Part shown: positions 12,528-23,500 of the stretch, piece by piece | Numbering within the stretch: position 1 is the first letter of the stretch | Layout: the number at the start of each line of letters is the position of its first letter | Source of the DNA: Hyalella azteca | Taxonomy: Eukaryota; Arthropoda; Malacostraca; Amphipoda; Hyalellidae | Reading direction: 5' to 3' | Assembly (NCBI RefSeq): GCF_000764305.2 | Contig: NW_025931701.1 | Span: 1 to 64,000, forward strand | Length of the DNA: 64,000 nucleotides | The notes under the pieces: model-generated | The model's database searches: none | What the model was told of the DNA's origin: nothing | What the model saw: only the letters and a program-made list of their open reading frames with translations | Position numbers and translations under genes: made by a program

Positions 12528-13276
12528 GTGAGGCTTTCTTCTTAATATGTTTTGCTGGTTGTTATTAGCTGAATGTCCGGCGACAGAAATATGACTTCGT
12601 TTATTTGGGTCTGTACCCTGCCAAATGTTGAGATTACTTAGATGACTTCATTGAATTCGAACAAAAAATTTGTGATGCTTTTTTATTTTTTGGTAAATAT
12701 ATTTATTAAAGTTAGTAAATCACCGTAAAATTTTTCAATTCCATTTAGATTATGCCTAAATTGAAATTACTTTCTTTAATATATGAAAAATCGGTGTCCA
12801 AATGGGTTATTTACTTTTTATCTCGTTTTTCCGTGTAGTATAGAAAATGGTTTACTCCGTAAATTATGAGCTTCAGGTAACCATAAATGGAGGGAAGTAA
12901 GGAAGGGCTAACATTTTTTTTCATTGCCACACCCGTTGCATCTTCCGTTCTCTCTGATTTAACCATTATATGGTTTCACTTTGGTAAAAATTCCAATAGA
13001 TGGAAATTATTTAGCTTTGGATAGCTATTTAATATTCATTGTTCGTCGCGGGCGTTTTTTGCGTCAGATAAAATAAGGCATGCAGAGTTTTTCCGTTCTA
13101 ATGCGTACCCAAGAAAGGTTGAGTCATAAACAGAATTAGATTAATTTCTTTTAATGATTAAAATTCGTGAAAAAGTAGGAAATAACAAGTAAAGTACTAC
13201 GCACTACATTTGAACAAATTTCCTTAGACGATACGCTGAGATTCAACAAATCAACTTAACAATTAGAACATTTTGA
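12528..13276. other. Start of the large intron, up to the first UGT 3' end
   Basis: AT-rich sequence between the GTGAGG donor and the stop codon of the minus-strand UGT. On the minus strand, ATTAAA at 13150-13155 lies about 120 bases past the UGT stop codon and could serve as its polyadenylation signal. A G-poor, T-rich stretch follows. Nothing else was recognised. Confidence 0.5.
13150..13155 (-). terminator. Candidate polyadenylation signal of the 527-aa UGT
   Basis: ATTAAA on the minus strand, about 120 bases after the TAA stop at 13277-13279. The paralogue has AATAAA at nearly the same distance from its stop. ATTAAA is the commonest variant of the animal polyadenylation hexamer. Its use here is inferred from position. 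Confidence 0.4.
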
Positions 13277-14860
13277 TTACTTCGATTGATGAACGGCGAC
13301 ATTGTGCATGAATCTCAGGACAAAACCTTTAACGAAATTTTTGATCCATTTTAAAATAAGTTTTGATGTTACATATATAATAAATATCGTAGAGAGGGCA
13401 ATTACCAACAAAACAAAGCCGACATCGATTAGGAAGTATTGAACTATTGAGAGGTTGGCTGCTTTCGACTTCAAGTGCGCTGCCCCCTGATGTCTCATGA
13501 CGTACTCCGTCCAATAGACGGCGCGGTCCAGAGGGTGGGTTTCTTGATCCTTCATGATGACCGAGCGACGTCTTGCTTCCTTCCCATACGAGGGATTGTT
13601 CATCACCCGCAAGATTGCGTCTTCGATGTTCTGCTCCGATAATGTTTTTAGTTCCAGAACAGTTGCCATACCAATGGACTCGGCCTGTTTGGCGTTAAGC
13701 GTTTGATCGCTCATTAGCGGAAGAGCCACTATGGGTACGCCATGGTAAGCTGTTTCTTGTAGAGAAAGAAGTCCTCCGTGGGTGAAAAACGCTCCAATGG
13801 CTGGGTGGCCTAGAACATCTTGTTGGGGGAGCCAAGGCCGTGTAATGACGTTAGAGGACAGATTAGAAGGTCGTTCGCCGTAAGGCAGACGATTGAAAAC
13901 GTTGACAAACATTGAGAGCACATCTTCTGGCATTGAAGAGCTTTTAATATGAGAACCAAGACTAAAAAGTATTGCGTTTTTCTCTCCAGTAACATCAAGA
14001 AAATGGCTTAGTTCAGGGTCAATTGTTTGCAAGTCTTTGGAAGGACGACAGTGCATACCACCAACTTCAATCACGTTAGGAGTCATGGGCCGAGGAAAAC
14101 CTAATGAGTGATGGGAGTTAACTAGTACGACAGATGCATTGCGTTCCACTTCTTCAAGCGAAAAATGTTCATCTTTCAGAAACTCTTTCACCACTTTTTC
14201 CAAACGGTTGAGCACCAAATGTCTTCTTGCGATTGGTGAGACAATTCTAAACACGGAGTTGATCACTCGCTGCCAGAGACTCATCTCATCCGTGTACGGG
14301 AGGTACTGATTTGGAACAAATGCTGGATTTTCTGGGTTACCCATGATGTCGGCTGTCCAAGGAGTCAACCCGGATGTCGTCACGTAAATGAACGGAACTT
14401 GAAATTTATGCACAAAAGCCAATCCACACTCGTTCATGAAAGCAGGCAGCATGATGAGGTCTGGTTTGTTCATCCAAGCACTTTGAACCGCAGGATCTTT
14501 CAGGAAGGCTTCGCAATACACATGAATGTTTTTGATAACTTTTTTCATTACTTGAGAATTAATATTTTCCGACTCTTTGTACATTTGGAAAACATTAAAT
14601 TCACCGGTGGAGTTGATCATTTGCTGACGAGCAGTTTCTGCCACAATATCGTTGTACGCTGGTGCTGTTGATCCCTTGAAATTGGAAGAATACATAGAGA
14701 CGACGGTCACATCATGCCCCTTTTCGCCTAATTTCTGGGCGATGGGTGTGAAGATGTTCTTGTGAGATGCAGAACCGAGTGGAAGAACCATGAGAACTTT
14801 TGAGGAAGTGGCGCAGGAAATAGCTGATGCGATAAGAAGACATATGCGTAAGAGCGTCAT
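13277..14860 (-). CDS. UDP-glycosyltransferase (UGT), membrane-bound, 527 aa
   Basis: A single-exon UGT, an enzyme that moves a sugar from a UDP-sugar to small lipophilic acceptors in the ER lumen (detoxification, pigment or hormone metabolism). It has an N-terminal signal peptide (about 1-20), then KVLMVLPLGSASHKN with the conserved N-domain His (H33) and GHDVTVVS. KPDLIMLPAFMNECG (132-146) follows. The C-domain donor signature runs from WLPQQDVLGHP (343-353) through FFTHGGLLS (358-366) and GVPIVALPLMSDQTLNA (374-390). One membrane helix (about 477-502) precedes a basic cytoplasmic tail. The length is normal for the family. Oddity: after RLPY (327) seven residues found in the neighbouring copy (NVVWKWE) are missing; this is an exact 21-bp loss at 13879/13880. 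The start is the only Met before the signal peptide. It lies antisense inside the presumed RhoGEF intron, about 3.1 kb from a truncated paralogue transcribed in the same direction. Confidence 0.93.
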   Translation of the reverse strand: MTLLRICLLIASAISCATSSKVLMVLPLGSASHKNIFTPIAQKLGEKGHDVTVVSMYSSNFKGSTAPAYNDIVAETARQQMINSTGEFNVFQMYKESENINSQVMKKVIKNIHVYCEAFLKDPAVQSAWMNKPDLIMLPAFMNECGLAFVHKFQVPFIYVTTSGLTPWTADIMGNPENPAFVPNQYLPYTDEMSLWQRVINSVFRIVSPIARRHLVLNRLEKVVKEFLKDEHFSLEEVERNASVVLVNSHHSLGFPRPMTPNVIEVGGMHCRPSKDLQTIDPELSHFLDVTGEKNAILFSLGSHIKSSSMPEDVLSMFVNVFNRLPYGERPSNLSSNVITRPWLPQQDVLGHPAIGAFFTHGGLLSLQETAYHGVPIVALPLMSDQTLNAKQAESIGMATVLELKTLSEQNIEDAILRVMNNPSYGKEARRRSVIMKDQETHPLDRAVYWTEYVMRHQGAAHLKSKAANLSIVQYFLIDVGFVLLVIALSTIFIIYVTSKLILKWIKNFVKGFVLRFMHNVAVHQSK

Positions 14861-14923
14861 GATGACTCTTCCAGTAGGTTCTCTTCAATTGTAATTCAAG
14901 TCTTCAGAAGATTTGCTTGTCAC

Positions 14924-14930
14924 TTTTATA
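14924..14930 (-). promoter_or_regulatory. Proximal TATA box of the 527-aa UGT
   Basis: The minus strand reads CTTATAAAAGTGAC, a good TATA box, about 64 bases before the ATG at 14860. A start site about 30 bases further on would leave a 5' leader of roughly 30-40 bases. No clear initiator motif was seen. Confidence 0.55.
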
Positions 14931-15006
14931 AGTAGAGAGAGCTGAGCGTTCTCTGGTGTTAAAAGCTCGTCAGGTTTGGGAATGGCTGAGGCCGGGCTGT
15001 AGCAGC

Positions 15007-15013
15007 TTTTATA
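15007..15013 (-). promoter_or_regulatory. Distal TATA-like box upstream of the 527-aa UGT
   Basis: The minus strand reads GGTATAAAAGCTGC, another TATAAAA, 83 bases upstream of the proximal one. It may be an alternative promoter of the same gene. The truncated paralogue has no comparable box within the 200 bases before its start. Confidence 0.4.
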
Positions 15014-17849
15014 CCATTTTGCTGACTGATAAGCTGAGCCTGCTGCGCATTTTTCTATCGTTATCTCGTCGAATATTGGGTCTGGTTTTCCTCGTATGAT
15101 GAATGAAAAAGTTTATCTCTGTGATATGAACGCGCACGGACAAGTAATAATGTTCACTGTGTCGATAATAGCCTATTTCGAGTCAATTTTCCTCAATGTT
15201 TGCTTGCTGCTTCATGGCAGTGACGGAAACGTTTTCATTGCTAGTAAAGTATTCATCTTATTATACTACTTTCCCAAATAAATTTGTTTTTCTGTTCCTG
15301 CTGCTTCCTATGATTTCTTTGCTGAAAATGGCCACCTCTGGAAACACTTATTATACTTCAATTGTCATCACATGTTCATAATGAACACGTATCTTACAAT
15401 ATCAAACTGTCATATACAATATCATTCGTAATAAAAATGTTATTGAAGAAACTCCTATGTGTTTGTTTCGAAATTTGTAATTTGTGCAATGAATTTAAAC
15501 CCCAGAGTGCACATTTATTTTACGCTGAATGTTTTTAGCTGCATGAATTTTGAATGGATGTCATACTGCATCAATAAGAACATTATTCTGAATCTCTAGT
15601 CTATTGATTCATGTAATGAATAAGGCGGCTTAGAGTAACATGGGTAAATTCAATAATGTTGGGGCCAAGTCCAGCAAATATTAGATAATTTAAAAGAATA
15701 AGGCATTGAAATTTAAAATGTAATAATTTTTTATTCCTATTCCTAACAATATTTAGCTCCAATTTTTCCCCTCTAAGATACACCTAGGACCGTGACTATA
15801 TTGATTGCACTTTTGTTTAAATAATTACCACAATCGTTTTTGTACATATTGTGACTTGATACGTACGGTTTATACTAAAACATAAAATATATGTGCGCTC
15901 AATTCTTCGATTTCCTTTGTTCCTAAAGCTACGCTGATTTGATTCGTTGAGTCAATTTTCTTTTATGCGGTAGATTTGCATAGAATTTTACTTACAAGAT
16001 ATCGTTCATTAAGAAGCCAGGGTCTCCCTTTAGCTGTGCAGGGATATTTAGCTTCATGTGAACAGCAATGTGGGATTTTAGGTGATTAGTTCCACGACTA
16101 TAAAAAAATCAATAATGTGTCTACGGTACAACTTCTAACTCATCCTGTTTTTATCACTATATTCTATTTTACGAAATTCGTGAAGACTCTGAGATTGGAT
16201 TAAGTTATACTTTGATTGGCTAAGTCACACTCGTGAATGATGTCTGGACGAGGAACTTTTCCTGTTGCAATCAACAGGAAAAGTTTATGAGTTTAACTAA
16301 TTCTAGACATTTACGACCAACGATGAAGTTATTCAAATTTTCCGATAGTCTCTAAAATTTAGAAACTTTACACGAGGTGCTGAATTAAAGCAATAAGAAA
16401 TAGCAACTGAACGTTTTCTACCGAGTTCGGTGGTCGACGTAAATTGATAAAAGTTTTAATGTGAAAAAACTCAAATTCTCTGATAAAGGTGTAACAGCGA
16501 GAAGCTTATTTTATTGATCAAATTTACAGGTAACGAAATTACGGAATTTTGTTTGAAATCATAACTTTGCCTGATTTTACCGAAAAGTTAGCGTTTAATT
16601 TAGTTCCGATGTTCATTCCAGAAATAACATATACAGAATCAATAAATTATTAAGAAGAAAGTAATGATCCTTCAAAAGAATTTTTATGATCTATCGATAG
16701 AGAACACACAATTTTGGCGTTAAATCAGCTCTTATTATTGAAATATATTCACGAGTACGTATTAATTTTGCGAACAGGAATATTAAATACCTAGAACAGA
16801 ATGAGATCATCGATTTTCGCTCTCAAATGACAGACATATGGGTATTCCCTCAGAATCGGCGGTCACTTCACATCAGTTGAATTAGACGAAACTGTTACAT
16901 AATATTTATTATCCGCTAAGGTTAGGTAAAGATACCTTACCGTGATATATCGCGTCGGTAAATTCTGTGCGAAAAATTATTTGAATTATCAACGGAATTG
17001 GGAGCAGTTCAAATTTGAAACATGACCTAAAAATACGTTATTAAACTGTATAAAGACTTGTGTACTTATAAATTCTACTTTGATAAACCTACAATGATTG
17101 ATCCTAGAAAACTTGCAAGAAAGTTTGCAAGTGGGGGATTGACTTCAATATACGATTCCGTACACTTCTTCAGCACTAATAAGTCTGACGTAGAAATATT
17201 TTCAGTCCCAAAACTTTAGTATCAATCAAGGTGAATATACTAAACGAACGAAACTGTTAGAAGAGGTGGTTACCGTTCAACTTTCAGTGGGTAGTTAGTT
17301 CTCTACTATCTTCTCCATTTAAAACCCCTAGCATATTTGTTGGAACTTAGGTAAAAAATTTGCACGCATTTTCGTCTTCTATCAGGAAGTATTCATTTAT
17401 CATCATAGGGTGGAGCTTAGGTTAGGTCATCTCAAGGAATCTACGCGAAAAGTTTAAACGTGACTGCTTTCCATCAGAAAATCTTGAATTCCCGCCCATA
17501 ATGTCGAACAGTATTTAGCTAAAAACTAAATTTTTTAAACCGAATGCGGATTGGTCAAACCGGTTCCATGAAAGAACTGTGGGGAGAATACTAAACCGTA
17601 ACCAGAATGAAGTACCAGCAGTTTCCATTTTAACGAGGTTCATCAACACTTAACGTTGTCACCTAACCAGCTCCTCACTCTTGTTTGTTTTCGTGTGCAT
17701 CTTGATCCACACATGTTCTACATGGTAGCTGAAGGGTTTCCATCTAAGCTTGTATGGCTAAAACTATTCTGTTATGTAGGTAAATTCAATCTATTATACA
17801 GAAAAAATTTCAACTGTTGTTGAAATAGAAACGCTTGTTCAAAAATAAG
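15014..17849. other. Spacer between the two UGT genes
   Basis: AT-rich intergenic DNA within the intron. Open frames are short (60-61 codons) and look random. It contains the perfect hairpin at 16254-16285 and no trace of a third UGT copy that I could see. Confidence 0.5.
16254..16285. repeat. Perfect 14-bp inverted repeat with 4-base loop
   Basis: AACTTTTCCTGTTG, loop CAAT, then the exact reverse complement CAACAGGAAAAGTT. The flanks do not continue the pairing. It lies in the spacer between the UGT genes. Confidence 0.85.
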
Positions 17850-17855
17850 TTTATT
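17850..17855 (-). terminator. Candidate polyadenylation signal of the truncated UGT
   Basis: AATAAA on the minus strand about 130 bases past the stop codon of the 411-residue UGT. The 3' flanks of both UGT genes share a CGATAC..TGAGATTCA word soon after the stop codons (near 13229 and 17938). This shows the duplication included the 3' untranslated region. Confidence 0.5.
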
Positions 17856-17984
17856 AAGACCTTTCAGTGATCCAATTTTGTCTTAAGGTAGAAAAGCTCG
17901 AGACCAATACAAAATACGCTTGAACAGTTCTTTTAAGCGATACTTTGAGATTCACCAGTAGATGTACTTTCGCAGGCATTCTAT

Positions 17985-19220
17985 TCAACTCGCGATCATG
18001 AGTCCAGGAAAGAATAACACTGCTCTTCTTTCAACAAACCATAAAGAAAGAACTAGGAAAAGTTTAAACAAAAAGTAGATAATGTACACGACCAAAGATG
18101 AAATGAAGAGTGCTCCGAATAGCAAAGCAAATCCAACATCAATTTGAAAATATTGAATTATTGAGAGGTTGGCTGCTACGTTAGAGGACAGATTCGCAGG
18201 CCGCTTGCCTTCCCATTTCCACACTACGTTGTAAGGCAGACGATTGAAAACGTTGACAAACATTGAGAGCACACCATCTGTCATTGAAGAGCTGTTTATG
18301 TGAGAACCCAGACTGAAAAGTATGGCATTTCTATCTCCCGACGCATCAAGGAAACGATGGAGCTCAAGATCAATTGTTCGGATGTCTTTAGAAGGTCTGC
18401 ATTGCACGCCCCCAATTTCAATAACGTTAGGAAGCATAGGTCTCAAAGATCCTAATGAATGATGAGAGTTCACGAGAACAAGGGATGCATTGCGTTCCAA
18501 ATCAACAAGTGAAAAGTTGTCTTCCTTCAGGAACGCCTTTGTCACACTTTCTAGCCTACTGAAGACATATCGTTGTCTAAGACAGGGCGAAATAATTCGA
18601 AAGATTGAATTAATCGCTCGCTGCCACAGATTCATATCATCCGTATAAGGGAGATACTCCAAAGGGACAAATTCCGGACATACAGGGTTGCCCATGATGT
18701 CGGCAGTCCAAGGAGGCAACCCAGAAGTTGTCACCAAAATAAACGGAGTTTTAAATTTTTGGATCAATACCAATCCACACTCGTTCATAAAAGCAGGCAA
18801 CATAATTAGGTCTGGTTTGTCCACCCACGCACTTTGAACCGCAGGATCTCTCAGGAAGGCGTCACAATACACATGAATGTTTGCAACTACCTTCGTGAAC
18901 ATCTGATAGTCTATATTTTCACGTTTCTCGTTCATCTGAAATACGTTGAATTCACCTTTATAGTCAACCATTCGTTGATGAGCATTCTCTGCAACGAGTT
19001 CTTTATACGCTGGTGTTGTTGATCCTTTGTATTTCGAGGAATACATAGAAACGACTGTCACATCATGCCCTTTCTCACCTAATTTCTGTGCGATGGGTGT
19101 GAAGATGTTCTTATGAGATGGAGGACCCAATGGAAGAACCATAAGTACTTTGGAGGCTGACATACCAGCAATCATTAAAGCAGTGATTATACAGATGCTT
19201 GAATGCGTCATGATGATCAA
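17985..19220 (-). CDS. UGT paralogue lacking the donor-sugar signature, 411 aa
   Basis: A tandem paralogue of the 527-residue UGT, highly similar along its length. It has a signal peptide, KVLMVLPLGPPSHKN with H36, KPDLIMLPAFMNECG, TSGLPPWTADIMGNP, and NVVWKWEGKRPANLSSNV (331-348). After V348 it jumps straight to AANLSIIQYF, which in the neighbour is residues 467-476. The 128 codons between are absent as a clean in-frame 384-bp deletion (equivalent of 13464-13847). They carry WLPQQD, the THGG signature and the DQ motif that bind the UDP-sugar in this family, so catalysis is not expected. The membrane helix remains (about 358-392) with a different tail (ending LFFPGLMIAS). By homology the second Met (residue 4) is the likelier start. 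The frame has no stops, so it is either a young pseudogene or a retained truncated protein. Confidence 0.85.
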   Translation of the reverse strand: MIIMTHSSICIITALMIAGMSASKVLMVLPLGPPSHKNIFTPIAQKLGEKGHDVTVVSMYSSKYKGSTTPAYKELVAENAHQRMVDYKGEFNVFQMNEKRENIDYQMFTKVVANIHVYCDAFLRDPAVQSAWVDKPDLIMLPAFMNECGLVLIQKFKTPFILVTTSGLPPWTADIMGNPVCPEFVPLEYLPYTDDMNLWQRAINSIFRIISPCLRQRYVFSRLESVTKAFLKEDNFSLVDLERNASLVLVNSHHSLGSLRPMLPNVIEIGGVQCRPSKDIRTIDLELHRFLDASGDRNAILFSLGSHINSSSMTDGVLSMFVNVFNRLPYNVVWKWEGKRPANLSSNVAANLSIIQYFQIDVGFALLFGALFISSLVVYIIYFLFKLFLVLSLWFVERRAVLFFPGLMIAS

Positions 19221-20214
19221 TGTGGAGCTTATGTAAATTCGTCACGTTAGTCGCTGGTCTTCACGCATATTTTTTGGTCCGCTTGATGAGGATTTGGATT
19301 TCAAGATATTGCTGTCGGGAGGGCTGCGCATCAACTGCGTACGAGACACTTCTAGTCTTAGAATGCCGGCTTCTGCGCTGGCAAGCCGTTCAGAGTATTT
19401 GCGCATATGCATAAAATGGCCACTGAACTTTTCATGGTAATTTGAGGAATTTTGGTTCAAATTTTCCTGGTAACGTAAAAATAACGACTGTGTTCATAGT
19501 ACGCACTTCTGACTAGTTACTTACACTCTACCGATAAACGACGAGCTATCAGCAACTTATTTTGAAGGTATTTTCCTCATATGAATGAGGTTTCCCGGGA
19601 ACTCGTTAGATATTTACTAATGCTTCAATTTCAAACGGAAAAATTTTTTAATTGCCTAGTCGGTTTCCAATTAATTTATCATATTTATTATATCATGATC
19701 ATTGACGCGGCTATAGAGAACGAATAAATATGGATTAGATGAATCAGATTTTTTTGCAATTTGGTGTTGTGGTTCAGGAAGTCTCAAGAAATTCTAGGTT
19801 TGCAATTAGTTCATTCAAACTATTTAACTATTACCAAGTAAATTCGTGCTGTTATCTTCATTTCTTATATTACCAAATATGATAAGTGACTAAAGATCCT
19901 ACCGGAAATTGTTGGTCTGGAAAGCAAAAAGTTCTCAGAATTTCGGTGCTGCGGTTTGTGCGTAGATTATAGTGTGATCTATTTATTATGTTTTATTGCG
20001 GCTAGTCTTTCCTTGAAAATTATAGGTCATGCAAAAAAAATGACGAAGGCGCAGCTTAGCAGATAATTTCGTTAAAATTTGTCACTGGGTTTCTATGAAT
20101 TGGATTTCCGTCCGTCAACTGTGACGCAAGGCAATCGTGTCCGTCCGATAAATCATCGTGTAGTGAACAACTGTCAGAACTGAGCATTGGGGGAAAAGCA
20201 CCAGCATAATCTCT
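19221..20214. other. Upstream region of the truncated UGT
   Basis: AT-rich DNA between the UGT start and the first minisatellite. No TATA box like that of the sister gene is seen in the first 200 bases on the minus strand. The short open frames on both strands here look random. Confidence 0.45.
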
Positions 20215-20523
20215 GTAAACAAAGCAGACCTCAGTTACTCCAGGTAAACAAGGCAAGCCTCAGTTACTCCAGGTAAACAAGGCAGGCCTCAGTTATTCCA
20301 GGTAAACAAGGCAGACCTCAGTTACTCCAGGTAAACAAGGCAGGCCTCAGTTACTCCAGGTAAACAAGGCACACCTCAGTTACTCCAGGTAAACAAGGCA
20401 AGCCTCAGTTACTCCAGGTAAACAAGGCAGGCCTCAGTTACTCCAGGTAAACAAAGCAAGTCTCATGCAGTTACTCCAGGTAAACAAAGCAAGTCTCATG
20501 CAGTTACTCCAGGTAAACAAGGC
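20215..20523 (+). repeat. Minisatellite, 29-bp unit, about 10 copies
   Basis: Starts of GTAAACAA occur at 20215, 20244, 20273, 20302, 20331, 20360, 20389, 20418 and 20447, exactly 29 bases apart. Two 33-base units with a CATG insertion start at 20447 and 20480, and a partial copy starts at 20513. The unit is GTAAACAAGGCAGGCCTC followed by AGTTACTCCAG. Copies differ by one or two bases. The two CATG-bearing copies are identical, so the newest amplification was at the right end. Confidence 0.95.
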
Positions 20524-23500
20524 TGTACTTGGCATAGTTTCTGAGACGTGTCGTAAAATGGACCGCCTCCGTCACTTTCTCATCCTGCAATTTTAATTTA
20601 CAACGAATCATGGTACAGCAGTGGATCACATTCTTAACTTTATCAATTATTCCTTATTAAATATAGGGATAAGAAGCATTTATATGAATTTGGTTCTGAC
20701 CAAACCAATAAGCTTTGATGTGCAATTTATTATTGCGCACTAACCGACAGGCTCCTGCGGGTAACTATCGTTACCTGAAGCAAATAACATTTAATATCTA
20801 ATGCATTCTACTTAATTGGCTTAGAATTCTTTGGCATGCTCGTTTCTTTCATACATCAAGTGATTAATACACGTCATAAGACGATGTGGATTATTTTCTT
20901 CCCAAAGTTCTTAATATTGCAGAATATTTGTGCTGTTATTTATCCACAACCGTAAATGTGATGCATGAATTCTGGGATGCGTTGGATGAGGAAGAGGAAG
21001 TGGGATCGGTTCTCTTAAAACGCCTTTGCAGATCAGTTGTTCCTTTGATTTGTTTATGTACGACGCAAAGCGATCACGCAGAAGTTTTTCATGCAAATGA
21101 ATTTTTTACTACGATAATTTCTGTTCAATATGATGTTAGTCAAGCTTTGCCGTATCGTTCCTTTTTCTAAGTTCTACATCATTTATGAGGCAATACATAG
21201 TTTTCTATTATTCAAGAAAGTGACCGTTGAATAGTATCAGAACCCTAATGAAATAAAGCTTTTCGTGTTGACATTCACGTCGACCATTCAAGGTTCCTGT
21301 GCATAAAAAGATTCTAATCGATGTCGGAAGTTTGTTTTGAGTAGTTAAGAATGCCGACGGCTATTGACCTGTTTTTTGTTAGCACGTCGCATTCCCCGTA
21401 AGTTCGTAGTCATGAAGCGGCTTTCATCACGCGTCTTTGAAATGATCTAGTATCTACGTCTTATTTCCGTCCGTGAGCAGCACAAGTAGGTTACTACGAC
21501 ATACTTTATATTGCGTCATTTCATGTAGTATGACGCGTCACTACATCTATTCGAGAACGAGGAAAACTCAGCCTGAGTGATTAAGCGCTTTCGTATCAGC
21601 AGCAGTCAACGCTCTTAACTTATCTATCTTCTGTGGCTATCTTCCTTAAGAGGCTCAATGTCGAAGTCTGCGACTATCGCTCGTGAGACCGACGCTTTCT
21701 TATCTATTTACTGGGAAAAAATGCCCGGTGTTCTTACACAAAAATCGCTGACTTTCCTTGCGTTCTTGTAAAGATAATTTTCAAATAACGCCATGCGCAC
21801 GATCATTTTGGTAACATAATTTTTCGGATAGTATGTCAATACGTGAACTAACGGGAGTCTATGTATTAAATTGAGCTATGTAAACTAGAAAAGAATTCGT
21901 TGCTGCGAGATGATGGTTTTGACAAACAGAATCAAGGCCATTTACTGTCAGTACAATGAAGCTTGCAAGTCACGTCATGATTTCATTATTGCGGGATGGT
22001 TGTTTGAAAAACAAGGCCAAGGCCATATATTGCCTGCTACTATTTCTATGAAGATGACTTTTATGAAAATAATTGCTCAGCAAAACGTATACCTCAGCAT
22101 TCTGATGAAATATTAGCATTTCAATCGTATGATAATATTTTAAATAAATAAGATTCTTATTGGTATGGTTTATTGAAGGAGAAAAGGGAATTTATGTGGG
22201 AGACATTGATGGCTCTGGAGCGAGATAAAATTAGAATACTCTGGTAGATGCATTGTAGGTAATTGTAAAGTAAAAGAAAGTTGTACTTTCCTATGTAAAT
22301 CAGGATCATTCCCCGCGACTATATATTTGCACCAGATAGATGCGAAAGCATGCAAAGCATGCGAGTTGTTGAATTATTTAGCTATGAGTCCAGTGAATAA
22401 TGGTATTGACTTCAGGGCTTATTGCTTTTCATGTCGTCTTCTCGAATTTTCAGGATTTTTATTGTGTAATTTTTGTTGGTATCGAAAGATAAGTCATATT
22501 TATATCACTCGCTGTCTGTTCGTTGGTCGCCCTGATAACGATCGAGGGGCTGGGATTTTTTGGATTTTTATCACATGACTCGTCGATTAAGAAATTGATT
22601 ACCGCTGCTTTTTCCTCAACTGCGCCTGTGGAGGCAAAGCTTAATGAATAAACGTGTGAATTTAAAAGCTTTAACCTAAGTTATTTAGAAGTTTCTCGTT
22701 ACCCTGTAAGATGCGATAAAAATAAAAAGAGCAAAATAAATTGTCTAAAATTATCTGTACTGCTAAATACATACAATTTTAACTGCCAAATTTTCGTTTT
22801 GGAATAATTACTAGTATCTTTCATTCTTTTTTGATTACCTTTTGTGCTTTAGATTGCTATTCACGACAATTGCTTCAGTTGTGTAGCTTCCTCGATATCT
22901 GCAAGAGAGCATGACGCAACTTGTTAGCTTCATTACACTGAACTAAAACGGCTTATAGTGTTCACAATTTCAGAGTCTTTCGAATTCTAAGTTAAAATTC
23001 TGTTCAAAACCTCGTGTTGTTGCCATTAAGAATAATAAATTGTACTGTGGAGAATTGTTGGAAATGCTGATTGTGAACCGTGTTATTTACAGCAATCTAA
23101 TAGGCTGAGAAAAGTAAGATGCTATCGCATTCGGCTGCTTCTCAAATGTGCCGATCTCGTCAGAACGCTGCCGCATGTGTTATCGATTATTGTGACTTGT
23201 CAGCGCGTTGCCATGACAAATCGTCTTCTATTTTGTTTTCCAAGAATTTCTGTCGTTGCTTTACTCCTATCTTTCTTTGAGCGCTTATTAATATGCGTTG
23301 TTTAGGGCTATACTCGCTGATATCATGCAAATGATTGGTGATGGGGCGAATGTACTGTATTGTCATGTCTTCAAGGCATCATTAGCACTCGCAATCAATG
23401 AAAGTTTAATAAAAAATAATACTATCGTTAACCTGTTTTTCTTTCTTAACTTAATTCTTAAGGAGATTCAGTTGTGAATTTGGCACATTCTCCACTCTGA

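Noticed and set aside
12528..12545. Reading the 11031 frame through to its stop at 12543 as an intronless 504-aa gene
   Set aside because: AAAAAG|GTGAGG is a strong donor in phase 0 at exactly the end of the acidic stretch, and the DH exons have matching phase; a single-exon gene remains a less likely alternative.
13329..14671. Other short frames overlapping the UGT genes on both strands
   Set aside because: Shadow frames of the UGT coding sequence with no independent support.
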